This document shows positions 48,600 through 57,716 of a DNA stretch of 64,000 nucleotides, piece by piece. Location: assembly GCA_963815045.1 (NCBI GenBank), contig CAWFET010000003.1, forward strand, positions 1 through 64,000, read 5' to 3'. Numbering within the stretch: the first letter of the stretch is position 1; every line of letters begins with the position of its first letter. The DNA is from DASUPK01 sp963815045 (GTDB lineage Bacteria; Actinomycetota; Thermoleophilia; Solirubrobacterales; 70-9). Both the position numbers and the translations under genes were made by a program. A model generated the notes under the pieces. It was not told where the DNA came from, ran no database searches, and was given only the letters and a program-made list of their open reading frames with translations.

Positions 48600-49936
48600 C
48601 CGAGCATTCTCTGCGGCAGGTCGAAGAAGAAGCGGGCCGACAGCTCGACGTCCGCGACCGGGATGCGCTCGTCGGCGCCGTGGATCAGGGGGGCGGCGCG
48701 CAGCAGGTCAATCTCGCGATGAGGGCAGAAGCCGTAGACGACGGCATCCGGGAAGGCGGCGCGGAACGGGTTGCTGTCGCTGAACCCGGGCATCACCGTC
48801 GGCGCGATCCCCGCGCCCGGATCGGCGTCGGCGAGCCAGCCGCGGATCGCCTCGGCCAGCGGGGTGTCCATGGGCGAGCTCGAGCCGACCACCGCCTCGC
48901 TGAACTCGACCTCGTAGTCGCCCTCTCCGATCAGGGCCGCCAGCTGGCGAAGGGCGTCGTCCTTGCCCTGGCCTGGCGGCACGCGGCAGTCGATCAGGGC
49001 CTCGGCCTCGGAGGGGATCACGTTCGCCTTCTTGCCGGCCTGCGCCCTGGTGGGCGTGAGCGTGACGCCGAGCATCGGCTCGACCAGGAAGTCGGCAAGC
49101 AGCGGCTGCTCGGCGCGCAGGCGCTCAAGCCCGGCGCGCACGCCCTCCTCGCCGGGGAACGGCTCGCCGAAGAGAGCCTCCAGCATCGCCTCCCCGACAT
49201 CGGTCGGCTCGGGCGGCGGCTGCTCGGAGAGCGCGGCGAGATAGCCGGAGAGCTTGAGCAGCGCGTTGTCGCCGATCCGCGGCAGGGACGCGTGCCCCGC
49301 CTCGCCGCTCGTGCGCAGCTTCATCCGGAAGATCCCCTTCTCGCCGACGCTGAGGGTGTAGAGCCGCCGGCCGGCGAACTCCACCACGTTGCCGCCGCCC
49401 TCGTTGACGACGAAGTCGCTGCGCACCTTGTCCGGGTGCTGCTCGCAGAGCCAGAACGCGCCGAGTCCGCCTCCGACCTCCTCGTCGGCGGTGATCACCA
49501 GCTGCAGATCGCCTGACGAGGGCCGCCAGCCGGTCTCGGCCAGCGTGGCGGCGGCGGCGACCTCGGCCGCGACCTGCCCCTTCATGTCGAGCGCGCCGCG
49601 ACCGCGCACCCAGCCCTCCGCGACGTCGCCGGCCCACGGGTCGAAGCTCCACTCCTCCGGGTCGGCGCGAACCGTGTCGACGTGTCCGAGGAAGGTGAGA
49701 GTGGGTCCGTCGCCGGCCCCTCGCAGCCGGGCGACCAGGTTGGGCCGGCCGGGCTCCGCGGAGAGCTGCTCGCACTCGAACCCGGCATCGGTCAGGACCT
49801 CCTGCAGGTGATCCTGGACCGGCCCCTCGTTGCCCGGCGGGTTGACGGTGTCCGTCTGGATCAGCCGGCCGAGCAGCTCGACCGCCCGAGGGCCGAGGCC
49901 CTGCGGCACGGCGGCCGTTGCGGTGCCCTCCTCCAT
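48596..49936 (-). CDS. M20-family metallopeptidase/deacylase (ArgE/DapE/ACY1 type)
   Basis: A 446-residue di-zinc hydrolase. Metal and catalytic residues are in TFLGHVDTVRAD, RGRGALDMKGQVAAE, VITADEEVGGGLG, and FVVNEGG, with the late His in LIHGADERIPV. The lid domain has RTSGEAGHASLPRIGDNAL. It probably cleaves an N-acyl or peptide amide; the exact substrate is unknown. It is the first gene of an operon running into DUF1385, mce and the 72-residue protein. Confidence 0.9.
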   Translation of the reverse strand: MEEGTATAAVPQGLGPRAVELLGRLIQTDTVNPPGNEGPVQDHLQEVLTDAGFECEQLSAEPGRPNLVARLRGAGDGPTLTFLGHVDTVRADPEEWSFDPWAGDVAEGWVRGRGALDMKGQVAAEVAAAATLAETGWRPSSGDLQLVITADEEVGGGLGAFWLCEQHPDKVRSDFVVNEGGGNVVEFAGRRLYTLSVGEKGIFRMKLRTSGEAGHASLPRIGDNALLKLSGYLAALSEQPPPEPTDVGEAMLEALFGEPFPGEEGVRAGLERLRAEQPLLADFLVEPMLGVTLTPTRAQAGKKANVIPSEAEALIDCRVPPGQGKDDALRQLAALIGEGDYEVEFSEAVVGSSSPMDTPLAEAIRGWLADADPGAGIAPTVMPGFSDSNPFRAAFPDAVVYGFCPHREIDLLRAAPLIHGADERIPVADVELSARFFFDLPQRMLG

Positions 49937-49949
49937 CCGTTCAGCCTAG

Positions 49950-51098
49950 CTAGGGGAGTGGTGCACCGAGCAAAGCGAGCGCGGCGCCCACGCCACCGGA
50001 GGCGAGCAGCGTCTCGACCACGCCCCGGCGAGCAATCAGCAGGCTGACCGCCGCGGCCACGAGCACCGGGATCTGCCAGGTCTCGTCGATGCCGCCGGCC
50101 AGCGTCACCGCCGAGCCGAGGATCGCGCCGATCGCCGCGGGACCGGCACCGTCCAGGAACGCACGGGCGCGGTCGTTCCGGCGAAACCGCTCGAAGCGCC
50201 CACCGCCGAGCAGGATGAAGGAGAAGCTCGGGATGAACGCGACCGCCGCCGCAAGCACCGCGCCGCCCACGCCGTGCGCCGCGTAGCCGACCGCTGCGAC
50301 CGTCGCGACCACCGGCCCGGGGGTGACCTGCCCCAGGGCCACCGCGTTCAGGAACTGCGCGTCCGTCATCCAGTGGTAGACGTGGACGGCGTCCTGCTGC
50401 ATCAGCGGAATGATCACGAAGCCCCCTCCGAAGGAGAGAGCGCCGACCTTGAACGCCGTCCAGGCGAGGGCGCCGATCCCGCCGGTCGAAGCCGTTGCCA
50501 GCGGGAGTGGCCACCAGAAGCCAGCCGTCTCGGCCGGGCGCCTCCGCCGGAAGACCTCGAGCAGGCCGCAGGCGACCAGGACGAGCACGAGATAGGGCCC
50601 GATCGCGGTCGCCGCCGCGACGCCGGCGAGCAGATAGACCAGCCAGCGAACCCGGTGGCCGTGTCCCTCCATCGCGTGGCGGTAGCTCGGACCGACCAGC
50701 TCGCTGCCGGCCCGAACGGCGACCGCTGCGACCGCTGCGCCCGCACCGGCGCCGGCGCCGCGGACCCAGTCCGGAGGCGCGGAGGAGAGAAAGAGGATCG
50801 ACAGCGCAATCACCATCACGACCGCCGGGACGACGAACCCGAGCCCACCGACCACAGCGCCGAGCGGGCCGCCCACCCGGTAGGCGCAGAAGATCGAGAG
50901 CTGGGTCGACGAGGGACCCGGCAGCAGCGAGCAGGCTGCGTTGGCGTCCTCGAACGCGCGCGCGTCCATCCATCCGTTCTTCGCGACCACCAGCCGCCGC
51001 AGCAGCGTGACGTGCGCCGGCGGGCCCCCGAAGCCCGTCAGTCCGATTCGGAGCCACTCCCTCGCGATCGTCCCGAGCGGCGCGGTGGGGCGGTTCAT
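49950..51098 (-). CDS. chrA: Chromate/anion transporter ChrA
   Basis: A 382-residue, two-repeat (long chain) CHR protein. Each half carries its signature: GLTGFGGPPAHVTLLRR with SLLPGPSSTQLSIFCAY, and FKVGALSFGGGFVIIPLMQQD with VALGQVTPGPVVATVAAVGY. About ten helices are predicted. The family exports chromate, perhaps in exchange for another anion. There is no chrB regulator nearby. The start is ATG 51098, divergent from rarA by 11 bp. Confidence 0.92.
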   Translation of the reverse strand: MNRPTAPLGTIAREWLRIGLTGFGGPPAHVTLLRRLVVAKNGWMDARAFEDANAACSLLPGPSSTQLSIFCAYRVGGPLGAVVGGLGFVVPAVVMVIALSILFLSSAPPDWVRGAGAGAGAAVAAVAVRAGSELVGPSYRHAMEGHGHRVRWLVYLLAGVAAATAIGPYLVLVLVACGLLEVFRRRRPAETAGFWWPLPLATASTGGIGALAWTAFKVGALSFGGGFVIIPLMQQDAVHVYHWMTDAQFLNAVALGQVTPGPVVATVAAVGYAAHGVGGAVLAAAVAFIPSFSFILLGGGRFERFRRNDRARAFLDGAGPAAIGAILGSAVTLAGGIDETWQIPVLVAAAVSLLIARRGVVETLLASGGVGAALALLGAPLP

Positions 51099-51109
51099 AC
51101 TGCGGCAGC

Positions 51110-52450
51110 ATGCCGGACCCGGGTGACCAGCTCTTCCAGACGGGCGACGAGAACCCTCAGGCGGAGGCCTTCACGGAGGACGCGCCGCTCGCCGCTCGCA
51201 TGCGCCCGCGGGATCTCGACGAGCTCGCCGGCCAGACGCACCTGCTCGAGCCGGGGTCCGCGCTGCGGACCGCCATCGAGTCGGGCGAGCCTCACAGCGC
51301 GATCTTCTACGGGCCACCCGGCAGCGGCAAGACGACCGTGGCGCGGATCATCGCCGCGCGGGCGAAGGGCGCCTTCGAGGAGCTCTCGGCGGTGAACGCC
51401 GGCCGTCCCGAGGTCCGCGAGGTGATCGCGCGGGCCCGGGAGCGCCGCGCCGCCGGGCGCCCGACGATCTTCTTCCTCGATGAGATCCACCGCTTCAACA
51501 AGGGCCAGCAGGACGCGCTGCTCCCCGCGGTCGAGGAGGGCCTGATCACGCTGATCGGGGCCACCACGGAGAACCCGTACTTCGAGGTCAACTCGGCCCT
51601 CCTCTCCCGCTCGCAGATCTACGAGTTCCGCCCGCTCAGCGCGAGAGAGATCGAGGAGCTCGTGCTCCGGGCACTCGGCGACGACCGGGGAATTCCGGAC
51701 CCGCCGGAAATCGCGCCGGACGCGCTGAAGATGCTGGCCGCCAGGGCCGGAGGCGACGGGCGGGTGGCCCTGGCGGCTCTGGAGCGGGCCGTGGAGGCGA
51801 CCCGCGTCGCCGAGCGGAACGCGATACGGGTGGAGGAGGTCGAAGACGCGCTCCAGCGCAAGGCCCTGCTCTACGACCGCGAGGGAGACAGGCACTACGA
51901 CTACATCTCGGCCTGGATCAAGGCGACGCGCGGGTCCGACGTGGACGCCTCGATCTACTACCTCGCGGTCATGCTCGAGGGCGGTGAGGACCCGCGCTTC
52001 ATCGCGCGGCGGATGGTGATCTTCGCCTCCGAGGACATCGGCAACGCCGATCCGCAGGCGCTGGTGGTCGCGACCGCCGCGGGCCAGGCAGTCGATCGCG
52101 TGGGGCTCCCCGAGTGCGCCCTCAACCTCGCCCAGGCCGCCGCCTACCTCGCGCTGGCGCCGAAGTCGAACGCCTCGACCATGGCGATCTCGAAGGCGAG
52201 CGCCCATGTCCGCGAGCACGGCGCTGCCGCTCCCCCGCCCCACCTGCAGGATGCCCACTACCCGGGAGCGAAGGAGCTCGGCCGCGGCGAGGGCTACCGC
52301 TACCCCCACGGCGAGCCCGGCGCCGTCACCGATCAGCCGCTTGCGCCGGAGACGGTGCGCGGCGAGCGCTTCTACGAACCCACCGACCGCGGACTGGAGG
52401 CCGAACTGCGCGAGCGCCTCGAGCGCCTGCGCGAGCGGTTCGGGAAATAG
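51110..52450 (+). CDS. rarA: Replication-associated recombination protein A (RarA/MgsA AAA+ ATPase)
   Basis: A 446-residue clamp-loader-like ATPase. Seen are RMRPRDLDELAGQTHLL, Walker A YGPPGSGKTTVARI, Walker B IFFLDEIHRFNKGQQDALL, sensor 1 LIGATTENPYFEVNSALLSR, and the tetramerisation domain DVDASIYYLAVMLEGGEDPRFIARRMVIFASEDIGNADP. It acts at stalled forks. The start is ATG 51110; a 12-bp hairpin at 52609 may end the transcript. Confidence 0.95.
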   Translation: MPDPGDQLFQTGDENPQAEAFTEDAPLAARMRPRDLDELAGQTHLLEPGSALRTAIESGEPHSAIFYGPPGSGKTTVARIIAARAKGAFEELSAVNAGRPEVREVIARARERRAAGRPTIFFLDEIHRFNKGQQDALLPAVEEGLITLIGATTENPYFEVNSALLSRSQIYEFRPLSAREIEELVLRALGDDRGIPDPPEIAPDALKMLAARAGGDGRVALAALERAVEATRVAERNAIRVEEVEDALQRKALLYDREGDRHYDYISAWIKATRGSDVDASIYYLAVMLEGGEDPRFIARRMVIFASEDIGNADPQALVVATAAGQAVDRVGLPECALNLAQAAAYLALAPKSNASTMAISKASAHVREHGAAAPPPHLQDAHYPGAKELGRGEGYRYPHGEPGAVTDQPLAPETVRGERFYEPTDRGLEAELRERLERLRERFGK

Positions 52451-52787
52451 GGCCGCACCGGCCCCTGCGTTAGCGCAGCGTTAAGGCGATTCGCCGGAGC
52501 TTCGCGCCGCAACTTTCCCCGGCGATCGCTGTTTTGGGCCATGTCTGACGCTCTGGCAGTCGTGCGGTTCGCCGGAGCCGGCGCGTCAATAGCCGGGGAG
52601 TGGACAACGAAGGCCGGGAGCTCGGGGATTGCTCCCGGCCTTCAACTTTCATCAGACGACGTGCAGGGAAGTTGGGAGGGAGCGGCCTCGGCGGGAGGTC
52701 GCTGCCTGGATTCGGACTGAGACGGCACGGGAATGAGTCGCGCGTAGAATCGCTCCGGACGAGCCCACGCGACGAGAGGACGCATTG
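52451..52787. other. Non-coding stretch with a terminator hairpin
   Basis: 337 bp between rarA and the aldehyde dehydrogenase. A short direct repeat GCGTTA-GCGCA-GCGTTA lies at about 52467-52484. The only clear structure is the hairpin at 52609-52643. The downstream part should hold the promoter of the dehydrogenase; GAGAGGA at 52774-52780 is its ribosome site. I see no small gene. Confidence 0.5.
52609..52643 (+). terminator. Hairpin terminator downstream of rarA
   Basis: A perfect 12-bp stem (52609-52620 with 52632-52643) closes an 11-base loop and is followed by AACTTTCAT, a weak T tract. It lies about 160 bp after the rarA stop. Confidence 0.65.
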
Positions 52788-54452
52788 ATGGAGGCGAGCC
52801 GCACCCGCAAGACCGGCGCCAGCCGGAAGTCCAGCTCCAACGGCAAGGGGAGCACCAAGACCTCCGCGAAGCGGGCCAAGGCCAAGCCGAAGCCCGCACT
52901 CGAGTCCTTCAATCCCGCGACCGGTGAGCTGGTCGGGACCGTCGAGACGATCACCCCGGCGAAGGTGCAGGGGATCGTCGACGACGTCGCCGAGGTGCAG
53001 CCGTTCTGGGCCGCCCTCTCCCTCGAAGATCGCGCTCGCTACATGCGGCGGGCGATCGACGTGCTGCTCACCGACCTCGACGAGATCGCGGAGCTGCTCA
53101 CCAGCGAGCAGGGCAAGCCGCGGGTGGAGAGCTACACGATGGAGCTCCTCCCGACGGTCGACTCGCTCAAGTGGATCGCTGACAACGGCCCTCAGATCCT
53201 CTCCGACGAGAAGCTCTCGATGCCGATCATCCTGAAGTCGAAGAGCGCCAAGTTCACCTACGAGCCGATCGGCGTCGTCGGGGTGATCGCGCCGTGGAAC
53301 TACCCCTGGTCGATCCCCTTCGGCGAGGTGGCGATCGCGCTGATGTGCGGGAACGGCGTGGTGCTCAAGCCCGCCAGCCTGACGCCGCTGATCGGCGAGC
53401 GAATCCGACAGACCTTCGAGAAGGCCGGGCTGCCCGAGGGCCTGATCCGCACCGTCCACGGTGGCGGCCGGATCGGCGACGCCCTCGTCAAGTCGACCGC
53501 GGGGAAGATCTTCTTCACGGGCTCCGTCGAGGTCGGCCGCAAGGTCGGCGTCGAGTGCGCCAAGCGGATGAAGGGCTCCGTCCTGGAGCTCGGCGGGAAG
53601 GACCCGCAGATCGTCTGCGCCGACGCAGACCTCGCGAACGCCGTCTCCGGCGCGGTCTGGGGCGGCTTCGCCAACGCCGGCCAGACCTGCTCAGGAATCG
53701 AGCGGGTCTACGTTGTCGACGAGGTCGCCGATCGGTTCCTGGAGGGCGTGGTCCGCGAGACCGAGCGCCTGACGGTCGGCGACCCGCTTGAGTGGACCAC
53801 CGAGATCGGCCCGATGGTCTCCGACGAGCAGGCCGCGATCGTCACGGAACTGGTCGACGACGCGGTCAAGAGCGGCGCGACCAAGCTCACCGGCGGCCCG
53901 ACCAAGGTCAAGGGGATGAAGGGCAGCTTCATCGCCCCCGTCGTGCTGGCCGACGTCACGCACGACATGCGGATCATGAACGAGGAGATCTTCGGCCCGG
54001 TTCTGCCGGTGATGAGGGTCTCCTCTGAGGAGGAGGCGCTCGAGCGCGCCAACGACTCGCAGTTCGGGCTCGGCGCATCCGTCTGGACCAAGGACCGGGC
54101 CAAGGGCGAGCGCATGGCGCACCAGATCGAGTCGGGAATGGTCTGGGTGAACGATCACTCCTTCTCGCACGGGGCCTGCCAGTGCGCCTGGGGCGGCGTC
54201 AAGGACTCCGGCCTGGGCCGGTCCCACTCCAAGTTCGGCTTCTACGAGTGCGTGAACATCAAGCAGCTCGCCTGGGAGCCCGGCTGGGCACGGGACATGT
54301 GGTGGCAGCCCTACGACCGCAAGCTCGGCGACGCGCTCCGCTCCTCCGCGAAGCTGCTCTACAGCCGCAACGGCGACCGGTTGGCGGCGCTGCGCGAGGG
54401 CTTCCGGCCGCTCGTCGAGGTCACCCGGCGGACGATGCGCAAGGGCCGGTAG
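52788..54452 (+). CDS. Aldehyde dehydrogenase with basic N-terminal tail
   Basis: A 554-residue ALDH. The first roughly 40 residues are Lys/Ser/Thr-rich (RTRKTGASRKSSSNGKGSTK, then KRAKAKPKP) and foreign to the family. The catalytic domain begins at ESFNPATGELVG. Cofactor and active-site blocks are VIAPWNYPWSIPF, FTGSVEVGRKVG, LELGGKDPQIV (Glu) and NAGQTCSGIERVY (Cys). After the domain come about 50 extra residues ending VTRRTMRKGR. The substrate is unknown. The start is ATG 52788, seven bases after GAGAGGA. Confidence 0.9.
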   Translation: MEASRTRKTGASRKSSSNGKGSTKTSAKRAKAKPKPALESFNPATGELVGTVETITPAKVQGIVDDVAEVQPFWAALSLEDRARYMRRAIDVLLTDLDEIAELLTSEQGKPRVESYTMELLPTVDSLKWIADNGPQILSDEKLSMPIILKSKSAKFTYEPIGVVGVIAPWNYPWSIPFGEVAIALMCGNGVVLKPASLTPLIGERIRQTFEKAGLPEGLIRTVHGGGRIGDALVKSTAGKIFFTGSVEVGRKVGVECAKRMKGSVLELGGKDPQIVCADADLANAVSGAVWGGFANAGQTCSGIERVYVVDEVADRFLEGVVRETERLTVGDPLEWTTEIGPMVSDEQAAIVTELVDDAVKSGATKLTGGPTKVKGMKGSFIAPVVLADVTHDMRIMNEEIFGPVLPVMRVSSEEEALERANDSQFGLGASVWTKDRAKGERMAHQIESGMVWVNDHSFSHGACQCAWGGVKDSGLGRSHSKFGFYECVNIKQLAWEPGWARDMWWQPYDRKLGDALRSSAKLLYSRNGDRLAALREGFRPLVEVTRRTMRKGR

Positions 54453-54465
54453 CCGCCTCCCCACG

Positions 54466-54484
54466 CCCGCGACAGGATCGCGGG
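54466..54484 (+). terminator. Weak hairpin terminator after the aldehyde dehydrogenase
   Basis: CCCGCGA (54466-54472) and TCGCGGG (54478-54484) form a 7-bp stem with a 5-base loop, 13 bp after the stop. It is followed by ATTAGAAAT rather than a T run. Confidence 0.45.
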
Positions 54485-54711
54485 ATTAGAAATCTGAAAC
54501 AGCCGCATACCTGGCCGCCCAGCTGATCGTCGGGGCCGGCGGTGGCCCCTGACGGCCTACGTGATATTCGTACCGGCGTGTTCGACAGGGGGATGTCGAT
54601 TCGGAAGCGCGGGATCTCGCTGGGCGCGGGACGCTGCTCATCGCGAGATTTAGCCATTTCTTTACCGGGCTTCACCGTGACTATCGCCCTGCCGATGGGT
54701 TATCCGTGGTG

Positions 54712-55593
54712 ATGCTCCCGAACGTCACAGAAGCCAGGCGCGCGCGGGCGGCGATCGCGCTCGTGCTGGCGCTCGCAGGCGTGGCGCTGCTCGCTCAGCT
54801 GGCCGGCGCCCAGCCGGCGGGCGCGAAGGCGGTGACCTACGCGCACCGGAGCTTCCAGCTCAGCGGGGCGAACCAGAAGCGCCGGCTGTCGGTCAGTTGT
54901 CCACGCCGGCTGAACCCGCTCGGCGGCGGCGTCTCGAGCTCTCCCTCGCCGGGCAGCGACGGTGAGGGTGTCTATCCACACTCGTTCGAGCGCCTCGGCG
55001 TCCAGAACGGCTTTCACAGCACCGTGGTGCTCTTCGATCCCTCGGGTCGCGGGACGACCGCGCACAACGTGACCCTGACCGTGGCGTGCCGACACGGACA
55101 CAGGAAGGTGACCCCGCCTCACACGACCGTCTATGTCAACCCGGGCCAGACCAAGACGGCGGTCGCGACCTGCCCCGGCAGGCGCCACCTCTTCGGAGGC
55201 GGCTTCCAGCGCACGGACTTCACCGCGAGAGGCGGCGACTACATCACCGAATCGCGGGCGATCTCCAGCAAGTCCTGGAGCGTGTCGGGCCATGCGTTCG
55301 GCAGCTTCGGCGGAGAGCTCACCGCGATCGCCTACTGCTGGCGCAGCAAGAAGCCGCTGCTCACCGAGGTCTCTGCGTCGACCACGATCCAAACGGGAGG
55401 CTTCGGAGCGGTCACGACCCCCTCCTGCCCTCGAGGGCATCTCGTCTACGGCGGATTCAACAGCTCCCCGGCGGGATCGCTCCTGCTGGCCGACGGGACG
55501 TTCAGCCCCACTGGCGGCTGGATGTCGTCGGCCAGGAACCAGTTCGGCCCAACGGCAACTTTCACGGCGTACGGGTACTGCCTGAAGCTCTAG
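54712..55593 (+). CDS. Secreted protein with three Cys-Pro/Gly-Gly repeat modules
   Basis: A 293-residue exported protein with a signal peptide ending LLAQLAGAQPAGA. Three modules follow, each opening with a Cys-Pro turn and a Gly-Gly run (CPRRLNPLGGGVSSS, CPGRRHLFGGGFQRT, CPRGHLVYGGFNSS) and closing with a cysteine strand (TLTVACRHG, TAIAYCWRS, TAYGYCLKL). Each pair probably forms a disulfide. The C-terminus of the protein at 42882-43370 has the same pattern. The function is unknown. GTG 54706 and 54709 are in-frame alternatives. It lies ten bases before ccmA but is unrelated in role. Confidence 0.78.
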   Translation: MLPNVTEARRARAAIALVLALAGVALLAQLAGAQPAGAKAVTYAHRSFQLSGANQKRRLSVSCPRRLNPLGGGVSSSPSPGSDGEGVYPHSFERLGVQNGFHSTVVLFDPSGRGTTAHNVTLTVACRHGHRKVTPPHTTVYVNPGQTKTAVATCPGRRHLFGGGFQRTDFTARGGDYITESRAISSKSWSVSGHAFGSFGGELTAIAYCWRSKKPLLTEVSASTTIQTGGFGAVTTPSCPRGHLVYGGFNSSPAGSLLLADGTFSPTGGWMSSARNQFGPTATFTAYGYCLKL

Positions 55594-55603
55594 ATTCGCT
55601 CGA

Positions 55604-56272
55604 ATGGAGCGGACCGTGGCCGTGGAAAGCGGCCCCGTCACGAGCACCAGCACGCCGGCCCTGGATCTGCGGGGCCTTCGTCGCGATTTCGGCGACCGGA
55701 CCGCGCTAGGCGGGATCACAGCCCGGCTCGAGTCGGGCGAGAGCCTCGCGGTGCTCGGACGAAACGGCTCCGGCAAGTCGACGCTGTTGAGAATCCTGGC
55801 CGGGCTCCTGCGCCCGAGCGGCGGCGAGGTCAGCGTGCTCGGCTGCTCGCTTCCCAAGGAGACCCACCGGATCCGGGGCCGCATCGGCTATCTGGGCCAC
55901 GATCCCCTGCTCTACCGCGACCTGACCGTCCGGGAGAACCTCGAGCTGGTGGCCAGCCTGCACCGGCTCAACCCGGAGCCGGCGGACATCCGAATCCAGA
56001 CCCTGCTCGAAGACACAGGCATGGCCCACCGGGCACATGACAGGGTCGCCGAGCTGTCCGCCGGGATGAAGCAGCGCGTTGACATCTGCCGCGCCGTCCT
56101 GCCGAGCCCGGCGCTTCTGCTCCTCGATGAGCCCGACGCCCATCTCGATCCCGAGGCGCGCGACCGGGTGCAACCCCTGATCTCGGCCACAGAGGAACGC
56201 GCCCGGGTGCTCGTCAGCCATGACCGCGAGGCGGCGACGGCCGGAGCCGACCTCGTCCTGGAGCTCGGATGA
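55604..56272 (+). CDS. ccmA: Haem ABC exporter ATP-binding subunit
   Basis: A 222-residue ABC ATPase. Walker A is LGRNGSGKSTLLRIL, signature LSAGMKQRVDICRA, Walker B LLLLDEPDAHLD, and a switch His in VLVSHDRE. Its place directly before ccmB and ccmC identifies it as CcmA of cytochrome c maturation system I rather than a generic ABC protein. It powers release of haem-loaded carrier from CcmC. Its stop overlaps the ccmB start by four bases. The start is ATG 55604. Confidence 0.88.
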   Translation: MERTVAVESGPVTSTSTPALDLRGLRRDFGDRTALGGITARLESGESLAVLGRNGSGKSTLLRILAGLLRPSGGEVSVLGCSLPKETHRIRGRIGYLGHDPLLYRDLTVRENLELVASLHRLNPEPADIRIQTLLEDTGMAHRAHDRVAELSAGMKQRVDICRAVLPSPALLLLDEPDAHLDPEARDRVQPLISATEERARVLVSHDREAATAGADLVLELG

Positions 56273-56937
56273 GCCCCTTCGGCGCACTGCTTCGGAAGGA
56301 CCTGCGGGTCGAGCTCCGGACGCTGCGCTCGCTTCCCGCGATGGCGCTGTTCGCCGTCAGCGCGTTCGTCATCTTTCGCTTCGGGCTCGACCGGACGACG
56401 CTGGAGGCAGATCTCGCGGCAGGGGTCCTCGTGCCGACGCTCCTCTTCGCTGCCCTGCTCGCGATCAACCGGCTGTTCGTGGCCGAGCGCGAGGAGGGGG
56501 GATTCGATCTGATCCGCCTGGCCCCAATCGACCGGACCGTGCTGTTCGCCGCCAAGGCGAGTGCGCTGGTGATCTACCTGGTCGTTCTCGAGCTGATCGC
56601 GGTGCCGATCTTCGCTCTCTTCTTCCTCCAATCGGTCTCCGGGCTGATCCCGCTCGCGCTGATCCTGCTCCTGATGAACATCGGACTGGCGGCGACCGGG
56701 ACGCTGATCTCCACGATCGCGACGATGTCAAGCGCCCGTGACCTGCTGGCTCCGCTGATCCTTCTCCCACTGCTCATCCCGCTCGTGATTGCGGCCGCGG
56801 GCGCCGGAGAGCACCTCCTCGCGGCCGGCGGGCCCGACTACGGCGGCTTCGGCAAGTGGCTGGCACTGCTCGGCCTCTACGATCTGATCTTCCTCTTGGT
56901 GGGTTACGCGACCTTCGACTTCCTGCTCGAGGACTGA
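56269..56937 (+). CDS. ccmB: Haem exporter membrane subunit CcmB
   Basis: A 222-residue membrane protein with six helices. Typical CcmB elements are FGALLRKDLRVELRTLRSL at the start, RLFVAEREEGGFDLIRLAPIDRTVLFAAK, and the long hydrophobic block with GTLISTIATMSSARDLLAPLILLPLLIPLVIAA. It partners with CcmA and CcmC. It starts with the ATGA overlap after ccmA and ends five bases before ccmC. Confidence 0.92.
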   Translation: MSPFGALLRKDLRVELRTLRSLPAMALFAVSAFVIFRFGLDRTTLEADLAAGVLVPTLLFAALLAINRLFVAEREEGGFDLIRLAPIDRTVLFAAKASALVIYLVVLELIAVPIFALFFLQSVSGLIPLALILLLMNIGLAATGTLISTIATMSSARDLLAPLILLPLLIPLVIAAAGAGEHLLAAGGPDYGGFGKWLALLGLYDLIFLLVGYATFDFLLED

Positions 56938-56942
56938 CATCC

Positions 56943-57716
56943 ATGGCCAGGACGCTCAGCTCGATAACGCTTCGCCGCCTCGCGATCGCGACCGTCCTGG
57001 CGATGGGCGCCGGCTACGGGCTCGCCTTCCTCTACGCACCGGAGGACGCCGATCAGGGCTTCATCCAGAAGATCTTCTACCTGCACGTGCCGCTCGCCAT
57101 CGTCGCGCTCGTGGGCTTCATCGTCGCCGGGCTGCTCGCGATCCAGCACCTCCGCACCGGGGAGTCGAAGTGGGACGCGCGCTCCTATGTCTCGATCCAC
57201 CTCTCGGTTATCTTCGGCGTCGCCGTGCTGCTCACCGGCGCGATCTGGGCGAAGGGCTCCTGGGGCGTCTGGTGGGAGTGGCGGGAGCCGACGCTGGTCA
57301 GCTTCCTGATCGTCTTCCTGCTGTACGCCACCTACTACCCCCTGCGCTATGCGATCGAGGACCGGGATCGCCAGGCGCGCTACGCCTCGGTCTTCGCGAT
57401 CACGGCCGGCGCCTTCGTGCCGCTCAACTTCGCTGCGGTGCGCGCCGCCCAGCCGCTGGTCCATCCCAGGACCTTCTCCGACGCCGGCGGCCTGCCCGGA
57501 TCCATGCTGCTCGCCTTCCTCGTCTGCCTGGCGGGGGTGGCCCTGCTCTGGCTGACCCTGGTTCGCTTCGAGCTGGCCTCCAAGCGCGCCTCGGGGGACC
57601 TGAAGCGGATCCGCAGGGCTCTCGGCGAAGGCGACGGACCGCCGCAGCCGGCCCGCTCGATCGCCCCCGTCGCGACCTCGGCGATGAGCTCGATGCGCGC
57701 GGAGGACGGCCGATGA
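56943..57716 (+). CDS. ccmC: Haem-handling protein CcmC with altered WWD motif
   Basis: A 257-residue membrane protein with six helices. Both haem-flanking histidines are visible (H48 in KIFYLHVPLAIV and the His in AAQPLVHPRTF). The periplasmic haem-binding loop reads WGVWWEWREPTL: the Asp usual in WWxWD is Arg (R114). CcmC presents haem to the chaperone CcmE. No ccmE or ccmF is in the window. The C-terminal 50 residues are a hydrophilic extension. The start is ATG 56943. The stop overlaps the ccmD-like start by four bases. Confidence 0.88.
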   Translation: MARTLSSITLRRLAIATVLAMGAGYGLAFLYAPEDADQGFIQKIFYLHVPLAIVALVGFIVAGLLAIQHLRTGESKWDARSYVSIHLSVIFGVAVLLTGAIWAKGSWGVWWEWREPTLVSFLIVFLLYATYYPLRYAIEDRDRQARYASVFAITAGAFVPLNFAAVRAAQPLVHPRTFSDAGGLPGSMLLAFLVCLAGVALLWLTLVRFELASKRASGDLKRIRRALGEGDGPPQPARSIAPVATSAMSSMRAEDGR

